Shown here in pieces: positions 1 to 8,321 of a stretch of 64,000 bases of DNA. The position numbers and the translations under genes were made by a program. Source of the DNA: Alistipes sp. (GTDB lineage Bacteria > Bacteroidota > Bacteroidia > Bacteroidales > Rikenellaceae); assembly GCF_020026455.1 (NCBI RefSeq), contig NZ_JAHHQJ010000007.1, positions 85,772-149,771 of the forward strand. The letters run 5' to 3'. Numbering within the stretch: the first letter of the stretch is position 1; the number at the start of each line of letters is the position of its first letter. The notes beneath the pieces were generated by a model. It saw only the letters and a list, made by a program, of their open reading frames with translations. It made no database searches and was not told the DNA's origin.

Positions 1-1230
1 GTCACGATCGTAGCCATCGGGGCGGGCAACCGAACCAACAAATACCTCGAATATGCCATCCGCAACCCCGACCGGCTGAAACTGGTCGGCGTCGCGGAAC
101 TCAACGACATCCGTCGCCACGCAATAGCCGCAAAATTCGGACTGATGCCCGAACAGTGCTTTGCCGACTACAACCGGTTTTTCGAAAATCCCCTACCGGC
201 CGATGCCATACTGATCGGGACGCCCGAAAACATGCACTTCGATCCCTGCATGAAGGCCATCGAGGCGGGTTACAACGTCCTGCTCGAAAAGCCCATCGCA
301 CAGACGCTGCCCGAGTGCTGCCGCATCGCCGAAGCGGCACAGCGCAAAGGAGTCATCGTCGGCGTATGCCACGTCCTGCGATACCACCCCTACTTCATCA
401 AGATCAAGGAGATCGTCGACTCGGGGCAGCTGGGCGAGATCATATCGATCAACCACCTCGCAGCCGTGGGGCTCGACCGGACCACACACGGATTTGTCCG
501 CGGCATGTGGCGCCGGGAGGAGATCACCAACCCGATGCTGATCTCGAAATGCTGCCACGACATCGACTTCCTGCTGTGGCTCACCGAAGCACGCTGCCGC
601 AAGTTGTCCTCGTTCGGATCCCTGCGCTGGTTCCGGGCCGAGAACGCCCCGGAGGGGAGCACGGACCGGTGCATCGACTGTCCGCTGGAAAAGGAGTGTC
701 CCTATTCGGCCGTGGACCTCTACTACAACCGTCGCGACTGGATTTCGAATTTCGACGTCCCGGAAGGCACGACCATCGACGAAGTCATACTCCGCCAGCT
801 GCGCACGGGCGACTACGGCCGATGCGTGTTCCGCTGCGACAACGACGTGGTGGACCACCAGATCGTGTCCATGGAACTGGAGAACGACATCACGATCTCC
901 TTCTCGATGGATGCATTCACCCTCGGCGACCAGCGAGAGACCCACATCCGGCTGACTCACGGCGAGATCGACGGAGACGAACGCATCCTGCGCGTGCGCC
1001 GCTTCCGAGGCGGGGATGAGCAGGTATACGACTTCTCCGACATCCTCGGCACCCCGTTCCACGCCGGGGCCGACCTGAATCTGATCGAGGACTTCGTCGA
1101 CACGATCAGCCGCAGGGAGCACCGCTTCCGTACATCGATCGGCAAATCGGTCGAAAGCCACCGCATCTGCTTCGAAGCGGAACGCAGCAGGCTATCCGGG
1201 CAGACCGTGATCCTCGACCGAACACGCTGA
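1..1230 (+). CDS. Gfo/Idh/MocA family oxidoreductase (5' partial)
   Basis: The frame is open from the first base, so the true start lies outside the window. Visible at once is the Rossmann segment VAIGAGNRTNKYLEYA, the Gly-rich NAD(P)-binding loop of the Gfo/Idh/MocA family, followed by GTPENMHFDPCMKAIEAG and LLEKPIAQT. The EKP motif is the family signature and its lysine is normally catalytic. A C-terminal domain of about 230 residues follows, with a cysteine-rich CIDCPLEKECPYS stretch that is common in the sugar-dehydrogenase branch and may bind metal. The substrate is probably a sugar or cyclitol derivative but cannot be named. The gene converges on the SGNH hydrolase with a 44 bp gap. Confidence 0.88.
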   Translation, partial: VTIVAIGAGNRTNKYLEYAIRNPDRLKLVGVAELNDIRRHAIAAKFGLMPEQCFADYNRFFENPLPADAILIGTPENMHFDPCMKAIEAGYNVLLEKPIAQTLPECCRIAEAAQRKGVIVGVCHVLRYHPYFIKIKEIVDSGQLGEIISINHLAAVGLDRTTHGFVRGMWRREEITNPMLISKCCHDIDFLLWLTEARCRKLSSFGSLRWFRAENAPEGSTDRCIDCPLEKECPYSAVDLYYNRRDWISNFDVPEGTTIDEVILRQLRTGDYGRCVFRCDNDVVDHQIVSMELENDITISFSMDAFTLGDQRETHIRLTHGEIDGDERILRVRRFRGGDEQVYDFSDILGTPFHAGADLNLIEDFVDTISRREHRFRTSIGKSVESHRICFEAERSRLSGQTVILDRTR

Positions 1231-1274
1231 CCGGCAACAAGCAACACACCCTCCGACCTGCCGCCCGGCGCGCA

Positions 1275-2369
1275 TCAGCGGATTCCGTATTTCCGGAAAA
1301 TCCGGCGCAGCTGCGGTTCGAGATGGCGGGTCATGTACATGAAACCCTGATCGGAGGGATGCGAACCGTCGACCGTCCCGAGGTGATCCGTGCCGATCAT
1401 TCCCCGCGAGTCGATGAAGTAGATGTTCCGGTCGTGTTTCATCAGCCGCCGGACTCCCGCTTCGGCGGCGGCGCGCTTGTCGGATTCGAATTTCCGCGCC
1501 CGGAGGTTGAAATTCACGGTTTCGCGAATCTCGGTCTGAATGAAGATCAGCGGCGTCGATGGATGCGCCCTGCGGACGGTCGCCACGAAGGCGTCGAGCC
1601 GCTCCTCGATCTCCCCGCCACTCGGGTTGGAGAAGGCATCGAACACAAAGGCGTCGGCATCCATCCCGGCCAGCATCCGCGCAAATTCAGGTTGCAGCCT
1701 GCACTGTCCGCTGTAACCGAGATTCAGGAAATCGAGCCCCATCCGGCGGGCCAGCCGTGCTGTCCAGGTCATGCCGGGGCGCCCGGCCGAAGCACCGTGG
1801 GTGATGCTCGACCCGAACACCACGATCCGGTGACGGAACGGGTTCGGAACGGACTCGATGCGGCAGTCCGCATCGATGCCCAGCTCCAGCGAAAGCACCT
1901 CGTCCCACAGGGGCAGGTAGAGGAGGCAGGTCTTTTCCCCCGCATCCATATATTCGACCAGCGCGCTGTCGTGGTTGTCGCCCCTGGGCCATCCGAAGCC
2001 GGCGGAGATCCACTGCCCGTCGCGCTCGATGTAGAGGTCGAGACCTTTGCGGGCGATAGGGGTCATGTTGTGCCCCAGGGCATATCCGCCGGTTTTCCAC
2101 CGGGCCCGGATCGTCCGGCTGTCGGTGCGGAAGACGACGGCCAGTCCGGTGGAGAAGGTCGAATAGGTCTTCACCGGCGGCCAGAGGTCATAACGGGCCG
2201 TGTCGACCCGCTGGAACGGATGGGGCGTGGGCATGCTCTTGCCGATGAGGGTCAGCGTTGCGGCATCGACGTAACGAAGCAGCGGCTTCTCCTGCGCCGT
2301 GGCGGCATGGAGCGTCAGCAGCAGCACGGGCAGCACGAAGTTGCGGAAAACGAGGGAAAGGTTCTTCAT
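1275..2369 (-). CDS. Secreted SGNH/GDSL-family hydrolase
   Basis: This 364-residue protein starts at MKNLSLVFRNFVLPVL, chosen because this is a clean signal peptide ending near TAQ; 40 more in-frame codons upstream have no signal-like character. The C-terminal half is an SGNH hydrolase: block I FGSSITHGASAG contains the nucleophile Ser, and DGSHPSD supplies the catalytic Asp and His. The N-terminal 150 residues look like the beta-rich accessory domain often fused to these esterases. It probably acts in the periplasm or outside the cell, deacylating a glycan or similar substrate (inference). A promoter-like TATCTTTG lies about 370 bp upstream, leaving a long leader. Confidence 0.85.
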   Translation of the reverse strand: MKNLSLVFRNFVLPVLLLTLHAATAQEKPLLRYVDAATLTLIGKSMPTPHPFQRVDTARYDLWPPVKTYSTFSTGLAVVFRTDSRTIRARWKTGGYALGHNMTPIARKGLDLYIERDGQWISAGFGWPRGDNHDSALVEYMDAGEKTCLLYLPLWDEVLSLELGIDADCRIESVPNPFRHRIVVFGSSITHGASAGRPGMTWTARLARRMGLDFLNLGYSGQCRLQPEFARMLAGMDADAFVFDAFSNPSGGEIEERLDAFVATVRRAHPSTPLIFIQTEIRETVNFNLRARKFESDKRAAAEAGVRRLMKHDRNIYFIDSRGMIGTDHLGTVDGSHPSDQGFMYMTRHLEPQLRRIFRKYGIR

Positions 2370-2509
2370 GGTATCGGAATTTAAGGGTATTCGGGGTGAC
2401 CGGCCGGCAGACTCCGCAGTTACGGGGTGCATAAGCGGAATTGCGGTCCGAGGGCCGCACCCGCACGGTGACGCGGCGGCACACAGCATTCCGGTTCCGC
2501 AAAAGGCAT

Positions 2510-2583
2510 GCGGCCGATGCGGGGAGGAGCCGTCCTCAGGCTGTCGGCTTGCGGCCGATGCGGCCCGTGAAGGCCGATGCCGT
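2510..2583. repeat. 13 bp direct repeats in intergenic DNA
   Basis: GCGGCCGATGCGG occurs at 2510-2522 and again at 2551-2563, and GGCCGATGC recurs at 2572. The copies lie in the SGNH hydrolase leader on the minus strand. No function is evident. Confidence 0.6.
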
Positions 2584-2738
2584 CGGATAAATCCGCGGGG
2601 ATTCCCTCCGGACAGGCGGCAGGCCGCACCACCAAAAGCGCTCTTTTCTTCATCATGGACAAAGCGGTCAATCCACCGGACGCAGCCGAATTCCGGACCA
2701 TCCGGCGGAACTCGCCGACAAAAAAATCGTTACAACAT

Positions 2739-2746
2739 CAAAGATA
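2739..2746 (-). promoter_or_regulatory. Bacteroidota -7 element for SGNH hydrolase
   Basis: The minus strand reads TATCTTTG, matching TAnnTTTG, in an AT-rich island. It would give a leader of about 360 nt. Confidence 0.45.
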
Positions 2747-2968
2747 ATTCAAAAAAAGCAAAAGACGCAATCCCAGGTCCTGCTTTTTCGGTCTGATTGC
2801 GGACCAAGGGGTCGGCGGCGGCGCGCCAGGAGGACAGTCTGCCTCATCCGGCCAAGGCAGACGAAACGGGGAGCAGGCGGCGGTTCCGGGGCCGAAACAT
2901 CCATTCGGCGATCGCCGGGCCCGGGCGTTTTTTCCGCGGCAAAGGCTCCGAATGTCCCGAAAAATTGC

Positions 2969-2976
2969 TACCTTTG
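2969..2976 (+). promoter_or_regulatory. Bacteroidota -7 element for DUF3127 gene
   Basis: TACCTTTG ends 24 bp before the ATG at 3001, so the leader is short. This promoter rules out longer in-frame starts upstream. Confidence 0.7.
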
Positions 2977-3000
2977 TCACAAATAAACCCTATTTATACT

Positions 3001-3360
3001 ATGGAATTCGAAGGAAGCGTTTACAAAATACTGCCCGTGACGAAGGGAACGTCGACGCGCGGCGAGTGGCAGCGTCAAGATGTGGTTTTCGAAATGAACG
3101 AAGGCTCTTTCACGCGCAAAATCTGCGTTACGTTCTTCAACAAGCCCGAAGACGTGGCCCGTCTGAGGGAGGGTGCGACCTACAACGTTTCGGTCAACAT
3201 CGAGTCGCGCGAATACAACGGCCGCTGGTACACCGACATCCGCGCATGGCGTTTGCAGCCCAAGCAGGAGGCTGCGGCTCCGATGCCCGACATGCCGCCC
3301 ATCGGCGAGGAGCCGTCCTACGCATCTTCGCCCGCACAGGTCGACGACCTGCCCTTCTAA
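3001..3360 (+). CDS. DUF3127 family protein with SSB-like C-terminal tip
   Basis: The protein has 119 residues beginning MEFEGSVYKILPVTKG. The first about 85 residues (QRQDVVFEMNE, KICVTFFNKPEDV, YNVSVNIESREYNGRWYTD) match the DUF3127 family of Bacteroidota, a small beta-rich fold with OB-like character. A flexible Pro/Ala-rich tail follows and ends in DDLPF. Bacterial single-stranded-DNA-binding proteins end in an acidic tip of the form DDDIPF that docks partner proteins, so a DNA-transaction role is a reasonable inference but is not established for the family. The gene stands alone between its own promoter and a strong terminator. Confidence 0.85.
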   Translation: MEFEGSVYKILPVTKGTSTRGEWQRQDVVFEMNEGSFTRKICVTFFNKPEDVARLREGATYNVSVNIESREYNGRWYTDIRAWRLQPKQEAAAPMPDMPPIGEEPSYASSPAQVDDLPF

Positions 3361-3431
3361 ACAAAAATTCCGGGACCGCCAAACAGGGGAGGGGAAGGAA
3401 TAGAGCGCATCAGGCTTTCAACCGAAGCGCA

Positions 3432-3487
3432 TCGGAGACGACAAACAAGGTCTCCGACCCCTACAAACAGAAAGTCCCGGGACTTTC
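3432..3487. repeat. Two hairpins downstream of the DUF3127 gene
   Basis: CGGAGAC (3433-3439) can pair with GTCTCCG (3450-3456). A perfect 18 bp palindrome, GAAAGTCCCGGGACTTTC, lies at 3470-3487. Both precede the terminator at 3498. Confidence 0.6.
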
Positions 3488-3497
3488 AAACGGATGC

Positions 3498-3537
3498 AAA
3501 AAATCCGGTCTTCGACAATTGAAGGCCGGATTTTTTA
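3498..3537. terminator. Bidirectional intrinsic terminator
   Basis: A 16 bp stem beginning AAAAAATCCGG pairs with the arm ending CCGGATTTTTT around a 7 nt loop. The A and T tracts on both sides let it work in either direction. Confidence 0.85.
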
Positions 3538-3556
3538 TGGTTCCGGTCGCAAAAAA

Positions 3557-3594
3557 ATCCGGATGCGCCTATGGCACATCCGGATTCATTTTTC
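3557..3594 (-). terminator. Terminator of the downstream FKBP gene
   Basis: AATCCGGATGCG and CACATCCGGATT form a hairpin. On the minus strand it is followed by a T run (plus-strand A7 at 3551), just past the stop at 3604. Confidence 0.75.
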
Positions 3595-3603
3595 GCGGTC
3601 CGA

Positions 3604-4716
3604 CTATTTTGCGGGAGCAACCTCGAGCTTCTCGGCCGTAGCGGTCGAATCAACCGAAACAGGCTCCACATAGGGAGTGACGTCGATCAGCTCAACCTCG
3701 AATTCCAGCGCCTCGTTGGGGCCGATGTCACGACCTGCACCGCGGGCACCGTAAGCCAGGTCGGAGGGAATCCAGAGCATGATCTTACCGCCCTTGCCCA
3801 CCAGCTGCAGACCCTCGGTCCATCCGGGAATCACGCGATTGAGCGGGAACTCGACGGGCTCGTCCTTGTCGAAATCATCGGGACGCTGCTTCTTGATCAT
3901 CTCCTGCTGCTCCTTCGAACGGTTGGCGAACTTCGAGGAGTCGAACACCTTGCCTTCGCGGGTACGGCCCGTATAGTGCACCTTCACCACGTCGCGCGGA
4001 TCCTTGGGCATGATCGAAGCGTCGCCCTCCTCGGTGACCTTATAGAGCAGGCCCGACTCGGTCTTCTTCACACCGGATTTCTTCTCCATCTTCTCCAGCC
4101 ACACCTTCGAAGCCTCGGCATTCTCGGCCGGACGCTTCACCATGAAGTAGTACTGCAGGTACTGGTTGACCTCGTCCTCGGTCATTTTGGCGTTGTTGTC
4201 GCGCACGTTCTGCATGGACTCGCCGATCCAAACCAGCTGGATGGGCATGCCGCTCTGTGCGATGTTGTAACCGATGTCGTTACCGAAGGCATAGGAGATC
4301 TCGGCACGCTCCTCCTCGCTCTCGAACATCTCGGGATCGGCTGCGGGATACTCCACTTTGGTCGAGTCGCCGCCGGCCAGACGTACACTGTCCGCCTCGG
4401 CACGCTTCTCGGCCACGGCACGCGCACGCTCGCCGCGCTTGGTCATGAAATACTCGCGCAACAGTTCGAGCGACTTGTCGTGCTCCTGGGAGGCTTTGCC
4501 CAGGGCGCTCTCCTGGATGCCCTTGTCCACGGCCTTGAAATCGAACGGAATATCCTTCATTTCATAGCTCATGCCATAGCCGATGTTGGCTCCGAGCGCA
4601 TACGACAGGGAGTCGAACTCGGACAGGCTGCCCAGCTGTACCCCGCCCTTGTTTCCTCCGCAGGAGGCGAGCATTGCGGCACCTGCAAGCACCGCAGCAA
4701 AATAGATCTTTTTCAT
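3604..4716 (-). CDS. FKBP-type peptidyl-prolyl isomerase lipoprotein
   Basis: This 370-residue protein starts with a lipoprotein signal (MKKIYFAAVLAGAAMLASC, lipobox LASC, Cys19). Residues about 25-225 form the helical FKBP N-terminal dimerisation/chaperone region, including LSYALGANIGYG, and carry an internal duplication (SYAFGNDIGYNIA). Residues about 230-350 form the FKBP catalytic domain, with VKVHYTGRTREGKVFDSS, FPLNRVIPGWTEGLQLV and DLAYGARGAGRDIGPNEAL. It probably isomerises proline bonds in envelope proteins from a lipid anchor. The next gene upstream on the same strand is a second, shorter FKBP, so the pair probably arose by duplication. Confidence 0.93.
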   Translation of the reverse strand: MKKIYFAAVLAGAAMLASCGGNKGGVQLGSLSEFDSLSYALGANIGYGMSYEMKDIPFDFKAVDKGIQESALGKASQEHDKSLELLREYFMTKRGERARAVAEKRAEADSVRLAGGDSTKVEYPAADPEMFESEEERAEISYAFGNDIGYNIAQSGMPIQLVWIGESMQNVRDNNAKMTEDEVNQYLQYYFMVKRPAENAEASKVWLEKMEKKSGVKKTESGLLYKVTEEGDASIMPKDPRDVVKVHYTGRTREGKVFDSSKFANRSKEQQEMIKKQRPDDFDKDEPVEFPLNRVIPGWTEGLQLVGKGGKIMLWIPSDLAYGARGAGRDIGPNEALEFEVELIDVTPYVEPVSVDSTATAEKLEVAPAK

Positions 4717-4859
4717 TGTTGTTTTTTACTATATTTGATGTTTACCTGTTATACATTCGTCGGAACAACCGCACGCGCAAAGACAGGCAAACCGGGCGCA
4801 GCAGTGAATGTATCCGGCGCTGCCGGGAGCCGCCTGTCCAAGCGAATGTTTATTTTCGG

Positions 4860-4867
4860 CAAAGATA
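4860..4867 (-). promoter_or_regulatory. -7 element for the 370-residue FKBP gene
   Basis: The minus strand reads TATCTTTG, about 145 bp upstream of the start at 4716, so this FKBP can be transcribed separately from its neighbour. Confidence 0.6.
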
Positions 4868-4963
4868 TAAAAATTTTGTTAACGAAATGATTCCGAGCAA
4901 CTATTTTGGCGAAAACCCCGGACCGGCCGTTCGGTCGTCGAGACCCTGCTGCCGAACGGAGCC

Positions 4964-5671
4964 TCAACGTCGCCGCGAGCGGGTCGCGTATTTGTCGAGG
5001 TCGACGAGTTCGATCTCGAAATAGAGCGTCGCATTGGGAGCCACGCCCAACTCCTTGTTGCCCTCGGCACCGTAGGCCACCGACGAAGGCATCCAGGCGT
5101 TGATCTTGCCGCCCTTGCCGATGAGCTTCACGCTCTCCTGCACCCCGCGCCGCAGGTCGCGGACCAGCGAACGCACCGTATCGCCCCGCTCGTAGGAGGA
5201 GGCGAGTTCGTCGCCCGACGCCGTGCGGATCACCCACCGCAGGGCCACGCTGTCGCGGTCGGATGTGGGCACCTGATCCTGATCCCCGACAGCCTCAACG
5301 GTGTAGGTCACACCCGACGATGTGCGGGCATAGGAGCGGTTCGACTTGACGATGTCGAGGAGGAACTGCTCCTCGTAGGCACGCGCCTTCTCCGGAAGGG
5401 CGTAGTTCACATAGCTCAGATAGAACGTCTCGGCATCGGCCGTCGAGAGTCTGGTTTTGTCGCGGAACATGTCGCGGATGCCTTCGCAAACGGCGTTCAC
5501 ATTGATCGTCGAATCCATTTTCAGCAGGTTCGCGCCCACGTTCATGCCGATGACGTAGGCCACCGAATCGGTATCGTTGCGAAGTTTCACACCGCCTCCG
5601 CCCGAGTTTTTCGAGCAGGCCCCGGCCAGCAGCACGAGGACCGGGAGAATCGAAAAGGTCTTTTTCATCAT
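4964..5671 (-). CDS. FKBP-type peptidyl-prolyl isomerase lipoprotein (short paralogue)
   Basis: This 235-residue protein starts MMKKTFSILPVLVLLAGAC, a lipoprotein signal with Cys19. An upstream in-frame start exists but has no signal character. A short helical FKBP_N-like region (DTDSVAYVIGMNVGANL) is followed by the FKBP domain, with GKGGKINAWMPSSVAYGAEG and APNATLYFEIELVDLDKY. The active-site core is less conserved than in the neighbour: the usual V-HYTG segment reads ALRWVIRTASGDELASS. It may therefore be mainly a chaperone (inference). It ends in a basic TRSRRR tail. Confidence 0.9.
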   Translation of the reverse strand: MMKKTFSILPVLVLLAGACSKNSGGGGVKLRNDTDSVAYVIGMNVGANLLKMDSTINVNAVCEGIRDMFRDKTRLSTADAETFYLSYVNYALPEKARAYEEQFLLDIVKSNRSYARTSSGVTYTVEAVGDQDQVPTSDRDSVALRWVIRTASGDELASSYERGDTVRSLVRDLRRGVQESVKLIGKGGKINAWMPSSVAYGAEGNKELGVAPNATLYFEIELVDLDKYATRSRRR

Positions 5672-5687
5672 GATCGAATCGTTTGTG

Positions 5688-5695
5688 CAAAGATA
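5688..5695 (-). promoter_or_regulatory. -7 element for the short FKBP gene
   Basis: The minus strand reads TATCTTTG, ending 17 bp before the start at 5671. The leader would be only about 10 nt. Confidence 0.65.
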
Positions 5696-5788
5696 GTGCA
5701 AGGCGCGGGCAGAAGCAAATAAATCTGTCCCGGCGCACAGGTTCCGTCCGGACACCTTTCCGGCAAATGCCGCGCAGGCGGAGGATGC

Positions 5789-7177
5789 CTACCGCCCCTC
5801 CCGGCGGCTTTTGCCCGAAAAGACCAGGATCAGCAGGCACCCCACGACGGCGGCCGTCAGCGAGCCCATCAGGATCGCGATCTTGCCGCGGTCGATCAGA
5901 GCGGAGTCGGTGAAGGCCAGCGAATCGACGAACAGCGACATCGTGAACCCGATACCGCCCAGGCAGGCCACGGCCAGCAGCATGCGCCACGTCGCCCCCT
6001 CGGGCAGCTCCGCCAGACCGCTCTTCACGGCGCCCCAACTGGCAAGGAAGATGCCCAGCGGCTTGCCGAGGACCAGACCGAAGAAGATACCCATGCCGAT
6101 CGACCCGATTTCGGGCGAGCAGTGGAAAATATTGAGGTATTCGTGCGACGAGATCTCGACGCCGGCGTTGGCCAGCGCGAAGATCGGCATGATCAGGAAC
6201 GTGACGTAGGGCGCCAGGGCGTGCTCCAGGCGGTAGCTCATGCCCACCGAGTTGGCCGACAGGTCGTGCATGCGCCGCAGGTAGAAACGCTGCTCCTCGT
6301 TGGGGAAATCCTCCTGCGAGGCGGCGCGGAGCATCAGCGTATTGAGCCATCGCATCTTATGGGCGAAATACTCCTTGCTGTAACGCGGATCCATCGGGAT
6401 CAGCAGCGCCATGGCCACACCCGAGATGGTCGAGTGGACGCCCGAGTAATAGAACAGCCCCCAGACCACGAAGGCCGGGACCAGATAGGCGAACATGCGT
6501 TTCTCGCCCATCTGCTTCAGGAAGTGAACCCCCAGCATGATGAGCAGCGCCAGCAGCAGGCAGCCGATCTGCACCTTGCCGCCATAGAAAAGCGCGATGA
6601 CCAGAATGGCTCCCAAGTCGTCGGCAATGGCCAGCGCCGTGAGGAAGATTTTCAGCGACACGGGAACGCGGTTGCCCAGCATCGACAGGATGCCGATGGC
6701 GAAGGCGATATCCGTGGCGGTGGGGATTCCCCAGCCGTTTGCGGCCGCCGTGCCGTGGTTGAACACCATGAAGAAAAGCGCAGGGACCAGCATGCCGCCC
6801 GCTGCGGCCAGCACCGGAAGGATGGCCCGCCGCACGGATGAAAGTTGCCCGCAGACGATCTCACGCTTGATTTCAAGCCCCACGGCAAAGAAGAAAATCA
6901 CCATCAACCCGTCGTTGACGAACTTCTCGACGGTCATGCCCCGCGGGAAAATCCAGTTGATCACTCCGTCCGGAGAGTGGACCATCAGCGAAAGGTCGGT
7001 CTGCAGCAGGTGGTGGTAATAGAGTTTGGTCAGGGGAAGATTGGCCAGCAGCATGGCGGCGATCACGCACACCAGCAGCACGACGCCTCCGGCCCAGGGT
7101 GCTTCCAGGAAGTTGCGCCCCCGAAGCCCCATCATGTGGCGCTGGCGAACCCAGCGGTACATCGAAAAAAGTCGCAT
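5789..7177 (-). CDS. nhaA: Na+/H+ antiporter NhaA
   Basis: This 462-residue polytopic inner-membrane protein trades cytoplasmic Na+ for external H+, controlling pH and sodium. Family hallmarks are FFAVGLEIKRE, GWGIPTATDIAFAIGILS (TATDIAFA holds the paired transport aspartates' first region), LTALAIADDLGAI and the late GIFFGLVLGKPLGIFL. The start at MRLFSMYRWVRQ gives the usual short N-terminal segment before the first helix; codons further upstream overlap the arginase gene. The C-terminus is slightly longer than the E. coli protein, with an insert at SQEDFPNEEQRFYL. It lies 13 bp downstream of the arginase-family gene and is probably co-transcribed with it. Confidence 0.95.
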   Translation of the reverse strand: MRLFSMYRWVRQRHMMGLRGRNFLEAPWAGGVVLLVCVIAAMLLANLPLTKLYYHHLLQTDLSLMVHSPDGVINWIFPRGMTVEKFVNDGLMVIFFFAVGLEIKREIVCGQLSSVRRAILPVLAAAGGMLVPALFFMVFNHGTAAANGWGIPTATDIAFAIGILSMLGNRVPVSLKIFLTALAIADDLGAILVIALFYGGKVQIGCLLLALLIMLGVHFLKQMGEKRMFAYLVPAFVVWGLFYYSGVHSTISGVAMALLIPMDPRYSKEYFAHKMRWLNTLMLRAASQEDFPNEEQRFYLRRMHDLSANSVGMSYRLEHALAPYVTFLIMPIFALANAGVEISSHEYLNIFHCSPEIGSIGMGIFFGLVLGKPLGIFLASWGAVKSGLAELPEGATWRMLLAVACLGGIGFTMSLFVDSLAFTDSALIDRGKIAILMGSLTAAVVGCLLILVFSGKSRREGR

Positions 7178-7190
7178 TTGTCGATCGTTT

Positions 7191-8231
7191 TTAAAGTTCG
7201 TTAGACTTGAGGGTCTGCCCGCAGAGCTTCCAGAGCATGCGGGCGCCCGTGATGGCGTCGATCCGCCCGTCGGGAGCGGGGCACACCTCCACCACATCGA
7301 AGCCGATGATACGGCGTCCCGAGCGGGTGAGCGTGTCGAGCAGCCAGACAGCCTGGTTGAACGTGAGGCCGCCGGAAACCGGCGTTCCGGTGTGCGGACA
7401 GTTTTCGAAGGTCAGGGCGTCGATGTCGAAGCTCACGTAGACCTTCTGCGGCAGTGCGTCGACGATGCGCCGGCACTGTGCATCCCACGTCTCGCCGCGG
7501 AACAGGGCGCCCGCGAGCGAAAGGTCGTCGAACGTGGCGATGCGCCCGGACGAGGCGGCCAGCGCCGCCTCCGACTCGCTGAAGTCGCGCACGGCGACCT
7601 GGGCGATCGTCGTCACCTGCGGCACGTCGCGCAGGACATTGAACATGATCGAGGCGTGGGAGAACTCGAAGCCCTCGTAGGCATCGCGCAGGTCGCAGTG
7701 CGCATCGACGTGCAGGATGCCGAACGCCTCATGGCGCGCACCCAGCGCCCGGATCAGCCCGTAGGGCGTCGAATGGTCGCCGCCGACCAGCCCCACGATC
7801 TTGCCCGCCTCGAGCCAGCGCGAGGCCTGCGCCCCGATGTTGGCATTCATCGCCATGCAACCCTCGTTGACACGGCGGACCTTGCGCACGACATAGTCGT
7901 CCTCCGGGCTGCCGCCTCCTTCAAGGTGGTCGATCACCCGTGCGGCATCGGCCCGCAGGCGCTGCGAAGCCTCCAGCAGCGAATAGTCCACATCGGCCGT
8001 GGCGATGCCGCGGCGCCAGGCGCCGGGTGCCAGCGGATCGTGGAAATCCAGCTGCGTCGAGGCTTCGATAATGGCGTCGGGGGCATAAGCCGCTCCGGCC
8101 CCGTAGGAGACCGTCACGTCCCACGGCGCCGAAATCAGCACCAGTTCCGCCGTCTCGGGAACGAACGGGAGCCCGAAATAGGATCCGTTGTCCACGCCGA
8201 CTCCATCCGGATCGAAGTTTTTCTGTTCCAT
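7191..8231 (-). CDS. Arginase/agmatinase/formiminoglutamase family ureohydrolase
   Basis: This 346-residue ureohydrolase-fold enzyme has the dinuclear Mn motifs GGDHS, DAHCDLR and SFDID in order. The usual DP after SFDID is replaced (DIDALTFENCPHTGTPVSGG), while the metal aspartates remain. Such enzymes hydrolyse a guanidino group (arginine, agmatine, formiminoglutamate or guanidino acids). No histidine- or polyamine-pathway gene lies nearby, so the substrate is unassigned. The start MEQKNFDPDG follows a good -7 element; an upstream in-frame Met would sit almost on the promoter. nhaA follows at 13 bp; an operon of ureohydrolase and pH antiporter is plausible but unproven. Confidence 0.9.
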   Translation of the reverse strand: MEQKNFDPDGVGVDNGSYFGLPFVPETAELVLISAPWDVTVSYGAGAAYAPDAIIEASTQLDFHDPLAPGAWRRGIATADVDYSLLEASQRLRADAARVIDHLEGGGSPEDDYVVRKVRRVNEGCMAMNANIGAQASRWLEAGKIVGLVGGDHSTPYGLIRALGARHEAFGILHVDAHCDLRDAYEGFEFSHASIMFNVLRDVPQVTTIAQVAVRDFSESEAALAASSGRIATFDDLSLAGALFRGETWDAQCRRIVDALPQKVYVSFDIDALTFENCPHTGTPVSGGLTFNQAVWLLDTLTRSGRRIIGFDVVEVCPAPDGRIDAITGARMLWKLCGQTLKSNEL

Positions 8232-8249
8232 AAATACGCTTTTTAATTG

Positions 8250-8257
8250 CAAAGGTA
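8250..8257 (-). promoter_or_regulatory. -7 element for the ureohydrolase-nhaA operon
   Basis: The minus strand reads TACCTTTG, 19 bp before the start at 8231. It forms a divergent pair with the pdxB promoter. Confidence 0.7.
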
Positions 8258-8277
8258 CGCATTTTTTATTTTTTATC

Positions 8278-8285
8278 TATATTTG
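8278..8285 (+). promoter_or_regulatory. -7 element for pdxB
   Basis: TATATTTG lies 37 bp before the pdxB start at 8322 and 20 bp from the opposing promoter, so the two may compete. Confidence 0.65.
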
Positions 8286-8321
8286 TTTGCTCAAAGACGA
8301 AAAACGACAAATTCCCATATC

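Larger units (their letters stand above)
2370..2968. other. 599 bp gene-free region
   Basis: No convincing gene is visible. The frames that are open here are GC-driven and lack domain character. The stretch contains a minus-strand promoter for the SGNH hydrolase (2739-2746) and a 13 bp exact direct repeat (2510-2522 and 2551-2563) with a third partial copy. The rest is high-GC sequence with an AT-rich core near 2720-2765. Confidence 0.6.
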
